Positions 51,601 to 61,512 of a DNA stretch of 64,000 nt are shown one piece after another. The notes beneath the pieces are model-generated. The model saw only the letters and a program-made list of their open reading frames with translations, did not search any database and was not told the DNA's origin. Numbering within the stretch: position 1 is the stretch's first letter; every line of letters starts with the position of its first letter. Both the position numbers and the translations under genes were made by a program. Origin of the DNA: Hymenolepis diminuta (lineage: Eukaryota > Platyhelminthes > Cestoda > Cyclophyllidea > Hymenolepididae); the NCBI GenBank assembly GCA_900708905.1, contig CAADRB010000021.1:305366-369365 (forward strand), read 5' to 3'.

Positions 51601-54600
51601 GTTGGACAATCATCCCCCATTTTCTTCTAAATGTCCAAAGAGACATTTTAGTATCAAAAGACACTGCTAGAAAGAAAACAGCAGTTATTCTTTCTCTTCT
51701 CCTGCCTAATGGGGCTGTTGATTATCCATTGATATGGTAATAAGGACCTAAATGATTTTATATTTGGCTCCGAAAAGACTTCTGTAGGGGACCTTTTTTT
51801 GAAAAGCTAAAATTCTGCCTACTCTCCTTTTGACCAGGAGTAGACAGTGCGGTTGACCGTCCACATCGATCTAGTGATCCCCGACTTGATATTTCTATTT
51901 TTGTAAAGTGCACAGCTCCGAACAGATAAATAACATGAATAAATGACAGTTTGAATATGTGTTTAGATGAAGTTCACCTTAGGTGAGCACAACTTACGAG
52001 GCTCCGCTAACCTAAAATTTTTACTCGTCTAATCTTTGCTATGCTAAAGCTTTAAACTACGGAATATCGCCTAACATCGTTTGCTTTCTCAGCCATTGGA
52101 AACAAAAAAAAACAAATTGGAGCGGCAAGACCGACCGTTCTTAAATAAATACCGATCAACATCGCAGACAAGCTTTTCTACCATTCTAAGAAGGTATCAT
52201 GAACTTTGAATTTTGGAACGTGAGCTACACCTACTCAGTAAATATTTTGGAACTCGAATCTAAAAATCAAATGACGTTGCCCTATATCCTTTTGATCTCT
52301 CCTTTATCATTTGTTAGACCTACTGCTATTCGATATTAGTTGCTTCCCAGAAATAAAAATTGAAAAATTTTGGCATTAATTTGGGTAATAATAATAATAA
52401 TGCGATAGGTATTAAGCTCATAAGCTCGCACTGATGTGTGTTCGTATATTTGACCTATTCGCATAATATGAATCAAAGTTTACTTGAATTTTTTCCCTTT
52501 ATATTGATATGTGTTTATTTCTTAAGTTTAATTTATCGTTTGAAAAAAACTTCAATCTACACTAATACGGCGCATTTCGTAAATTAATAAGTTTGTTGCT
52601 TTTATGTGTCTTCGTAAAAATCTCCAACAGGAATGCCCTACGTAATTTTCTATTTTCCCATGGGGGTTAATTTGGAAGGAAAATGTTACTTTGTTAGAGC
52701 AATAATACCAATTTAATATAAGTTGCAAGATAAATTCACGGAGAGTCGGATTCATGGTTCTAACCTTGGATAGATGGAAAAGAGATTATAAGGAAAATGA
52801 ATATTATAGGCCTTTGCCTATCAAAAACTTACTACTGTGAGATTAGAGATGAATTTAAGCGTAATTTAAGTCGTTTCCCGTTTATACTATTACTGCCTCA
52901 CCGCAATACTGTTATAAGAATTAAATTTGAGTTTTTATGGGCCACTATACAACCTACCGATCTGACCATTCTGTTGCACCCGAACGACTACTTTCATAAC
53001 TGTAGGTTCTTCTTTTGAACCGTCTAATTTGTGAATTTTACTATTCCACAGGACTTGTTTGGTGAATTCAACTTCAAATATGCCCTGTAACATGCGTTCT
53101 TTTACTAAAATTTACATAGGCAAATGCTAAACGTTTAGTATTTACATTTAGTATGCGATTTCATGCTTCAGGTAATGAGTTATTCAGCTATAACCATCTA
53201 CTCTTCTCAAATAATCCTACAGACTGTTTAAGTTCTCTAATACAACGTTCCCATTTCTGCTGCGCGACATCGCATATACCGGAAGCACTAGTTAAAGTAT
53301 GGCATTGAAATCATTCACCGTTCATTGTTTTTTAATTATTTGGGTCTTCTTATTGAATGATACGAGAGGTTTCATTTTGGTTTCCCTTCAAAGCTGCAAA
53401 TACTATTGATGTAACACTGGATAGAGAAAATTTTAACTTGTTTGCAGACCTGTCCGATATAAATGACGCAGGCCAAATCGGAAGTGGTTGGGAAGTTAAC
53501 TTTATCTAATGAAAACTATGAGACACATAATTTTGTTTTACTAGTCGTGTCTCATGAATATTAGCTGCTTGAGATTAATTGTACTCGGGTTCCCACATTC
53601 ACACTGTAAGGATTTAGTTCTGTTGGTTGACGTATTCAAGTCTGTTATTTGTAATAATTAATAATTTCTGCTTGTTTTGTGACCGTTTCTTAATCGGTAA
53701 AATTCCTTCTCATACTACATTATAAGTACTAAGATGACTAAGAACCCACATTTACTTAAAAAAAACGAACTGGGATGATGCTGAATCTCCTCAATTTTCC
53801 CACGTGTATCTCCAATTTATCACTTATTAATTTTTGATATAGTCCGATTTCTCTTTATATTAAGCTAATTCACCCCTAGATTTGGGATTAATCTTTTCAT
53901 TTTAATCATTCATTCGAAATAATCCATCTTCTCGTGCTTTCTCTTGGGAAATTAGAATCTACTGAAGAGGATTCATTCGAGCGTTTAAACCCCTTGCTGA
54001 GATCCCTAGTCACTCTAGTGTCTTTCTAGCATCAACCATCCCTTAGTGTTGACGGAACTTGGTAAAGATCTAATTCTCATTAAAATCTTTTTTTTTCTAG
54101 TAAGAGAACGTCGTAGTTTCACTTTACCTGAGAGGCGAAAAACAGGCGAATTAGTTCATTGGGTTCCAGCTCTATTCGATCTACCCTTTCATTAGTTTAC
54201 TGATTACATTTTCTTTCCAAATCAGTTTTTTGAGTAAATGGATCTTTTAATCTCGAAATATTACGGAATGGGAATTAATTCTATGCCCAAATATTATCTT
54301 CGCAGCATTTGTAATACGAACCTAAGTCTTTATCATGTAAAACTAATCTCGGATTTGGGGAAATTTTAGCCCGTTTATAGACCAGTCTTAATCGCAGTGG
54401 TCGGTTGTTCTAATACTTGGATATCTGGTGTTGGACATGTAGCCTCCCGATTTGGCTTAGGACACTGCGTGCTTTATTGTAAAAAGTGGATGTAATGGTT
54501 TATCAGGCTAAATATTCCTTCCTCTTCCTGTGGAGAATGGATCACCTATAATTTTGGGTAAAACTGCCATAGGAAAGACAAGTAACACCTTATATTACAC

Positions 54601-57600
54601 ACTTACATTCATATGAACAAAGGTGCATGTCGGGGTGAAATGCCAACCAATAGGGCGTTAGAATGGGGAAGTGGTCCGGTTCACACTCGGCAATATCTCT
54701 GCTACTTTTGCCACAACAGGTTATTCTGTTGTGTTTGGTCCCTAAAAGCCTCTTGGCTTTCTTTCTCTCTCCTAAGGTAAGATTGTTTAGTTCGCCTATT
54801 TTGAACCTTGCTATTTTAATAATGAAGTAGAGTAAACAATGCAAATCCCTCGAGCAATCCTTTTACTTTTCTGTTGTTCGAATTAGTACATGGGCTCTGG
54901 ACATGACAAGAATATGGAATTAATCTCGTCCGATTTTCACTCGCTCGTGTCTTACTTTTACATGGTTCATTTCTTACCTCTTTCTGTCCTGCCCGAGATG
55001 TGATTTAAAGTCACTGTCGTTAAACAAAAACACACACATATATAGGCGTTGGCTGGCGTAAATATAATTGTGTCTGTTTTTTATAGTATGTACTTTCATG
55101 CCAAGTGAGGGAAGTTGGTAACTCCAAAACCCGTTTAGCAAGGCGTTATCCAACACTCATTTTGGGTAGAGGAGGTTAGCATTACGAAGCCTCTCTGAAG
55201 AGAAACTCTATTAGCTAAATTTGATTGTGGCTGACCCTTCCTCTATGAGCATCGACTTAGTTATCTCTGACTTGGTCGAAATGCGTGTTGACCACCGCAT
55301 TACCACACGTTGAGGGAAAGTGTTTTCTAACATTCCTCTTAACCAGAAGAGCCTTCTAATAAGAAATTCACATTCTGTCGCCCCTTTCTTGATCAGGCTG
55401 ATCATGTCTTTACATTCATATGCACTGATGATGCTTGTGTTGACTGTTACGCCACCGATGTATTCACTAGTCTGTAGTTTTCCAAATCGTTGTATATCTC
55501 TTCATATCTAATTAATCACAGCTAAATGTCTATCCATTTCGACAAGAAGAGACACTTTTACGCCGGTGTGCACAGATTCAGTTGATGTCATCCCTTCTTC
55601 CCCTTTTGACATTTTGCATTGTGGCCTTCGGTTGGCTTTTGTGAATGCACATTGGCCAAACAGTTCGTTTTTCGCTCCTTCGTTACTCTGCTGCTACCGG
55701 CGCACACGTACTTCCCCTCTTCTCTCTTTCTTATGTCCTGTCAACCTTTTCTCTCTCTCTCCCCCTCTCTCCTCTCTTTTCTCTCTTGGGCGTCTACTGC
55801 CCCCTCGAAAAAATGGCACAAACGCTGTAGTGAGAGCAAGGGAAGTAGGAGCGAGTAAGCTCCTCGCACTCGATCACGTCTGCACTTTCTGTGCGTACGA
55901 GCGTTAGAATACGTTCACCAAATTTGAATTTTGTACGCGTGGTGGTTGTGTGAGTTTTTGTATTCGATAGTCGTCGCCTGGGCACTGTTATTGTGTTTTG
56001 TCTTGTGTTAGAACTAAAAATTGTACCACACCACACCATGCAGTTAGGCAAAGTTGCTTGCCATCTGACTACGGTGGCAGTGTCATTTTTCGATCGAGTA
56101 ATGTACAACCTGTAGTGCTTTACTTGTTCTCCTTTTCGAACATAACTTTCGTATGTTAACTTTTTAAAAATCATACTTTTTATGATTAATCTGTATGTGT
56201 AAAATTTTTTACTTTGTGTGGGTAGGCACTGAAATCTCATGGTTAAATAATTCATTAATGCTAATAAAATGCCAGGGGGGTTTAGAATTCGTGTACGGTC
56301 AGTGCACCAACTATGGAATTTCATTATATGTATTGTCCAGTTGTGTACAAAGATCATATGATAATTGAAAATGGTTTTGCTTTATTTCATTTGGAATTCG
56401 TCGAGATTTTATCTATACAATTCTTGTCATTTTTTACTTTAATTAGTGTAAGCTTCCTTTAATGCAGCTTTTCGCTTCATCAGAGTTCGAACCCATGTTT
56501 TCCGATCAGATTAATTCTTGCTGTATGGGAAATCGAATTATGTAGAATTTTATTTGGCTTTGCGATTATTTTTAACTCCGAAGCAATGTCTAGACAATCG
56601 TTAATCAATAAAGATATAGAGAACAAAGATGTAAACCCACGTCTTTTGGTCACAGCATTACGAAAACGTAGATGCTTTTTACCAATTTATGGGGAATAAC
56701 ATCCTTAAATTATAATCAAATCGTCGGAGAGCAATATCCATTTGGGATATCTCGGACGCGTTTGATTCCGCAGGTTTACGTATTTAAAATGCTGTACGAA
56801 TGAGGCTTTGGATCTTTCGAGATTAATATTTATCCCATTATGTTATATTCCCGTGAAATTTGACTCTATTGGGTAAATGTCGTTCAATATACGCATTGAT
56901 AGCCATACACTTTGCCTAGTCTTGTTCTTATGTCTCAATTGTCAGCTCTCTTTCAGATTCAGAAGATAAAGTTGAGTAGTTTTAAGGTACAGCATTTCAT
57001 TAACTATATTTATGAAATAGTTAAATTACGAAACTTTGTCGGATAAAAATTTTTTTGTTGTTTCGTCCTGACTTATTAAAGTACGTACAATGGGGTTTCG
57101 AACCCCTGTCGTCATGTGCCCTATTCTGGTGATGTCCTGTTGAATGTCTAGTTCGATTTCTATTTCATCTTCGTCTTACCTTCCGACATTTTCCCAAATT
57201 CACCAAACGTTAATGGACATAATTTATACAATAATGAAAGTCTACGCATATTTGCGCACATTTAGACAAACAGGAGTATTGCAATGATAACAGGCGGTAT
57301 CAGTAGTAATTGTGGGGATTTTGGGAATATTCGAGCTACTTCCCCTATCTCCTTGATGAGTCAACCATCTGAAATAAAAACTGAACAGGCTCCCTTATCT
57401 ATCTGTCCAGTGAACTAGTTAGTGGCGGCACTGTTATAGAGGCACCAACTAGAGACAGGCAAGCCAGAAAGGTAGAAAGGCAAAGTGTCGTTGCTTTTTA
57501 TGAATGCTGGTCAGTCATACAGAAGTGTGTCGCTTCTACTACTATTGCTGTACTTCGGACTTGTGGATTAGCGTATCGCCTCCACCGTTTGCTCTAATAT

Positions 57601-60600
57601 GCAAATTTGTACTATGCATACATTCTGAATTGTAAATAGCGATGCGGGTAGACGTGTAGGCAATGTGTGAGATGTGAAAATTTTCTGAATAAACTATGAA
57701 TTTGTTGTCCGATTTTTCCCAATTTCAATCCCCTAAAGCACTTTGATTTTCTCTCATCGGTTTATCAGCTTCGGCATTAACTTGTTCTGATAATAGCATA
57801 AAGTGGATGTGATCATTTAGCTGGAAATCGGTCGATCAGTTTAATGTCTCAAAGTAAGTTACCTTTAGATCTTATCCTTTAGATGAATAACTGATTTTCC
57901 ACAATCTTTATTACCGAACGTTTATTCTGATTCAAGATGATACGGATTCAAAACCCATCAACTCTTATTTGGTGTCCATAACGACCACCCGCTCATTAAA
58001 TGGTTGCATCTGATGTTTGACCAAATTGTTTTCTCTCAATAAACACTCTTATGTTAGAATTAGTAGACATGGTTTTGAACGTAAATGGTAGTATATCCTT
58101 AAATAGGGGTGTCTGTGGTCAAACTTTTATCTCTGCTAAGTCGAGAGTACCGGTTTGATTCCCATCATAGCAAACCGAGACGAAGTCTTCAAAGAAAAGG
58201 TTAATAGGCGGTTGCAGAATGTGAGCTTCTCTTATGGTCTTTTGTCCAAGATGAGTCGGCAAATGCTCCTCCTTACTGCAAATTAGAATTAGAATTGTAA
58301 GGGTGGTATGTATCTAGTCCGTCTACTATTCGGTCTATGTCTCGAGATTTTGATTCTCTTAGTCGGAGAATCACAATGTTTTCCCTATTTAGCATTAAAT
58401 TTAGTGATGTTTTTTGGCTGGTGGCATATCGCACAATCTGAATTATAAGAAATGCGGACTCATAGAAATGAGATGGCTGACTGATCGGCTGGTGAAATGG
58501 GGAATATATGAAGGAGTATTTGTTTAACTAGTCAAGCTAGTTGTCGCTCTTCACATCTCATTCCAATTATAAAGTCATAAAAATTAGTATTCATTTTAAA
58601 AATCGATTTTATTTGTTATTAATCAGTTTTCTATAAGAAATGAAGATGAGAAGAACATGCGGAACATGAGGTTCTATTTAAAATTCGACTAGTACTTAGG
58701 GGTTCTCCTTCAATTTTATCATTCATTCTTGAATATTTAAACAATTAGAGATCTTTTTATGGAGTTGCTTTTCAACCACTCTTCGTGTCTTATTAGGAAG
58801 ATTAAAGTATCATTTTCTGTTTTTCGTTTATTGTAGAAACAACAAACTGACAAGAAAATATTATAGCTGTTAATAAGGTTTCAGTTTCATGCCAAAAAGT
58901 AAGAGCTGTCCGGCGGAAATAATTATGATCAAATATAAGATTTAAACTGTGAACGTCTGCCATGTCAGGGGTCACGGGTTCGATTTCCATCGGCGTTCGT
59001 CCAGTGAGCGGAAAGTCCAACCACATTGGTTAAGTTTGGCTGATAAGGGGTGGTAGAATTCGAGTCTCTCGCCATTGAGCTTTGTATGTGCAAGTCTATC
59101 TAATCGGATGGAAAAAGTGACATTGTTTATCAACAAACATGAAAAATGGGAATTTAAAATAGAGTAATTTTGAATATAAATTTAAATAACTCTTAATTGT
59201 CTCCCTCAGTATCTACATTTCTTTCTCGTTTTTTAAATCCCGAAAGTAGATAAAGTGTGTATTTTGCCCTGGATTTCTGCTCTCTTTCGACAAAGATCCG
59301 TTGAAAATTTCGATATAATTTCTTGTTGCATATTCTAATGCTGTTTTTTATGACGAATTTCTATGTTCAAAAGCGCCATTTTTTACTGTTGTTAAAATTT
59401 GCGTAGATTTCATGTTCATCAGAAGGGGGGAATTTATTTAAGCTTGAATCGGTTTACTCCCTCGAGAATGATTTAACTTATCGCTTAATTAAATGTCTGT
59501 GATAGTTGCATGCTCGTTTTTTAGTTCTACGGTTAATTTAAATCGTCACGAAAGTTGATTTGCTTATAAACTAAAACCTTTCGATTTTATTGATCTATTT
59601 ATTTAAATGTTTAGCAATTTGCTTTCCAATACTCAGTTTGGTAAAGCGGTGGCATCATGAAGCCTCACTAATTAGAAACTCGAACTATGTCACACATCTA
59701 TTAGCCAGGATTACCCTGTGCGGTTGATCATTCCATTCATTCCATGTGCCGATGATCATCGAACCCGCGACCTCTGACTTTGTAGATGAGGAAGTTAGCC
59801 GCTGTGATTATAAATGACTTTTGAAGAGTCTAAAATGCTACCTGATCCCTAAGTAGATAAATTGAGGAGTAGTTTTCCTTGTATCTATGCCATATTTGGG
59901 GATACCAAGCCACTTATTTAAATTTCAGACACCTGTAACGTTTCTTCTAGCGACATGCTATTAAATAAAGTTAGTGGATTATTAAATTGTTAATCGTAAT
60001 AAGAACGACGGGTTTTGGATTTAAAAAGTGACAAGAAGTGACCTGCGATTTTATGGCGTTCACGAGCTGATCTAACTATATAGAATCATATCTTCTGTCA
60101 CATGACAACTCGTCCTTTCTTCTCACAATGAAAATTCTTTAATTGGTAATAGTTGCCCTCTTCATTACAGAAATCAAATCCCCGCCAATTTCAATCAAAT
60201 ATCGCCACCACTTCCTTCGTCATCGTCTCAGATGCCACCCACAGCAATGGGCGCCAAGACAAGCGCTCCAATTCAACCGTCTACCAATCTGGCCACCTCA
60301 GCCTCCACCCAACGCGTCTCCATGCCAAAGTCTCAGGAGACGGCTTTTGCTATCCAGCAATCGATACCGCAACCGCAACCACAACCACCGACTTCTTTCG
60401 CCTCCTACTCTGCGGTGCCCTTTCCCACTCCCACACCTTCTAGTAGCAATGCATTTGCCCCATCTCCTCCACAACAATATTCCCAGCCGGTTATGATGCA
60501 GACACAGAAGTATAGTCAACAACAGCAGCAAATGGCTCCTGCTCTCTCAGGTCCTTCCTACTCGACCCCTGTGGCTACTGTTACATCCCCAATGACCTAT

Positions 60601-61512
60601 GTTGATAATACCAATGGCAACATGCAGGTATTGCCGGATGAGAGGTTTCAAGTATCATCACAACCACCACAAATGGAAATGGTGCTTACCCTGTATCCGT
60701 TCACTAAGAATCAGGTGAGTATCCACATCATGATATCCAAAGAGATGTGTTTAAGTCACTTAGGAGAGCGTTTTGAATAACTCATCTTGAGCAGAGGTGT
60801 GGTCTATCTACACTGAAAACGGAAAAATCTCTAGTTGATCCCGCCCATAAAATTAATGGCGACCTCCCTAATCAGTAAATGTCTCCTTACTGTCTGCATT
60901 TTATTCTAGGTTGGACCTCAACCTAGGTCGGGTATCATTAGTAAGACGATAATAACACTTAATATTATTTTTGTAATTTTCAAAAGTATTTTAGAATTTC
61001 CTACTTTGTGTATCCTCTGTAAATAAGTCAAATTGGCACTCTAAACATCACACTATTGTTCTTCCTCACCCATATTTAATATCTGATATTCTTTTTGCTA
61101 GGTTGAGGAGCTCTCTTTCAACGCGGATGAGGTTTTAGAAGTTCTGGATAAACCTGTTGACGATCCGAACTGGTGGCGATGTCGCAACTCGGCAGGCAAT
61201 GTTGGTTTAGTTCCAAAGAACTATATCCGTGTAATCCGCAATACCGCCCCTCCGGTGTCCCATCATCACGCACCTCAGTCGATGGCATCGTCATCAATTC
61301 AACCCATGTCAATGTCATCATCTCAACCAATGCCAATGATCAATCCCCGTGCTGAGGAGGTGCGAAGAAATTTTCTGAGGGGCTCCCCAAATGCTTTCCG
61401 ATTCGCCAATCAACCCTGGTACTGGGGCACGATCTCTCGCTCAGAATGCGAGTCTCTCCTCACAAACTTGGGTTCTGATGGCGAATTCTTTGTCAGGGAT
61501 AGTGAGACTCAT
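39669..61512 (+). CDS. NCK1: NCK-type SH3-SH3-SH3-SH2 adaptor (3' end missing)
   Basis: Exons 39669-40220, 49832-50274, 60171-60714 and 61102-61512 join in frame (phases 0, 2, 0) to 650 residues, with donors CCC/GTGAGC, AA/GTGAGC, CAG/GTGAGT and CAT/GTAAGC. NCK proteins link phosphotyrosine signals to actin regulators through proline-rich partners. SH3-1 spans about 8-60 (AKFDY, HWWKV, YVPSNYV). SH3-2 spans about 258-325 (ARFTYKA, DGWWHG, WFPSNYV), with an insert of about 12 residues between the WW strand and the last strands. SH3-3 spans about 502-557 (LTLYPF, NWWRC, LVPKNYI) and is split by the last intron seen. SH2 begins at about 619 (WYWGTISRSECESLL), with the phosphotyrosine-binding arginine in FFVRDSE at 645. 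The rest of SH2 must be on a later exon, not found up to 64000. Linkers are serine/proline/glutamine-rich and far longer than in vertebrate NCK (377 residues in total). It could equally be called dreadlocks; paralogue assignment is not implied. Confidence 0.93.
43701..43870 (+). repeat. tRNA-like SINE copy (degraded)
   Basis: Reads CAGCGATTAACTCGCTTGTA, AAGTCAGAGGTC, GGATTCGATGTCC (B-box-like), CATCGGTGCAT, AGTGAGCG-AATGGCC and TTAACTGGCTAATAAAG, in the order of the family at 46.6 and 58.9 kb. Confidence 0.55.
44700..44875 (-). repeat. SINE-like copy (degraded)
   Basis: Shares TGTCGAAAACACTTGAGTTG and TATCCTGGAGCCACT with the copy at 15.95 kb. Further shared blocks are GTGTTGGCTATCCACATC and CGTGACCTCTGACTTGGC, as in the tRNA-like end of the family in minus orientation. 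Confidence 0.5.
46582..46777 (-). repeat. tRNA-like SINE copy (best preserved)
   Basis: On the minus strand: GTGGCGGTAGCAAAGCG, CTCGTCTGTGATATCAGAGG, B-box-like GGGTTCGAAGCCC, CACCGGTTCACACC, GTGGAATGGCTAACCGCACT, GGTTAAGTTTGGCTAA, GAGGGTGGCAGAATT, then an ending with GATGATGCCACCC and TTTACCAAA. The spacing of A-like and B-like boxes fits a tRNA-derived head. Confidence 0.75.
47273..48526 (+). mobile_element. Mariner (Tc1/mariner) DNA transposon, inactive
   Basis: 1254 bases flanked by TA on both sides, with terminal inverted repeats starting TAACAGAAGTTCTGTCCA, identical for 18 bases at both ends. Length, TA target duplication and the transposase remnant inside identify a mariner element. 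It sits within NCK intron 1 in the same orientation as the gene. Two undetermined bases lie at 48132-48133. Confidence 0.93.
47450..48461 (+). pseudogene. Mariner transposase pseudogene
   Basis: Recognisable from ILLFEFHKGN through CTTRELSKTFHVS, VPHNLSEINKQQR, RSRELQALFLDRIIT-DEKW and LHHDNARPHT to FYEELMRKL and RWEDVINKNGDH near the end. The expected tryptophan codon in the RWF motif is TGA, and another stop (TAG) follows YNNV. One extra codon disrupts the first catalytic block. A frameshift follows HHPP, and the third catalytic aspartate (expected after YSP) is absent. The element cannot make a working enzyme. The second catalytic aspartate (HHDNARPH) remains. The closest type I know is the mariner group related to the SETMAR transposase. 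Confidence 0.92.
49832..49843 (+). other. NCK exon 2 acceptor and lead-in
   Basis: TATCTAG precedes ACTCATCCAGGA, which continues in phase 0 into the first ATG of exon 2. That ATG (49844) is internal methionine 189 of NCK, not a separate start. Confidence 0.7.
51800..51900 (-). repeat. Partial SINE-like copy
   Basis: TTCTGCCTAC, GACCAGGAGTAGACAGTGCG, GTTGACCGTCCACATCGAT and GATCCCCGACTTGA keep the order of the family but are strongly diverged. Confidence 0.4.
55145..55310 (-). repeat. SINE-like copy (degraded)
   Basis: GCATTACGAAGCCTCTCTGA, GAGAAACTCTATTAGC, GTGGCTGACC, GAGCATCGACTTAG, CTCTGACTTGGTCGAA and GTTGACCACCGCATTACCAC follow the family order in minus orientation. The B-box-like part is lost. 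Confidence 0.5.
55670..55800 (+). repeat. Pyrimidine-rich tract, possible old LTR-like copy
   Basis: GCTACCGGCGCACACGTACT, then TTCCCCTCTTCTCTCTTTC, resembles the reverse complement of the 33.4 kb repeat (TTTACCGGCTCCTACACTTC). It is followed by a CT-rich run at 55748-55790. The low-complexity content makes the link weak. Confidence 0.3.
58945..59090 (+). repeat. tRNA-like SINE copy
   Basis: Reads GTCAGGGGTCACGGGTTCGA (B-box-like), CATCGGCGTTCGTCCAGTGA, GCGGAAAGTCCAACCACATT, GGTTAAGTTTGGCTGATAA, GGGGTGGTAGAATTCGAGT and CTCTCGCCATTGAGC, matching the 46.6 kb copy in opposite orientation. Confidence 0.7.
59622..59806 (-). repeat. tRNA-like SINE copy
   Basis: CCAATACTCAGTTTGGTAAA, GCGGTGGCATCATGAAGCCT, AATTAGAAACTCGAA, TTAGCCAGGATTACCCTGTG, CGGTTGATCATTCCA, then CATCGAACCCGCGACCTCTG and GAGGAAGTTAGCCGCTGTG. 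This is the whole family order in minus orientation, close to the 46.6 kb copy. Confidence 0.7.

Larger units (their letters stand above)
50275..60170 (+). other. NCK intron 2 (9.9 kb)
   Basis: Bounded by AACAA/GTGAGC and CATTACAG/AAAT. T-rich, with SINE-like copies at 51.8, 55.2, 58.9 and 59.7 kb and a pyrimidine-rich LTR-like stretch at 55.67-55.80 kb. The 187-codon minus-strand frame at 55794-56357 has no recognisable similarity and is not called a gene. Confidence 0.75.

Noticed and set aside
55794..56357. 187-codon open frame on the minus strand
   Set aside because: It is the longest unexplained frame but has no recognisable domain or splice or promoter context, overlaps a CT-rich repeat, and lies inside an NCK intron in antisense orientation. 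Chance is likelier.
60143..60531. Open frames of 77-117 codons overlapping NCK exon 3
   Set aside because: Shadows of the proline/glutamine-rich NCK linker in other frames and on the other strand.
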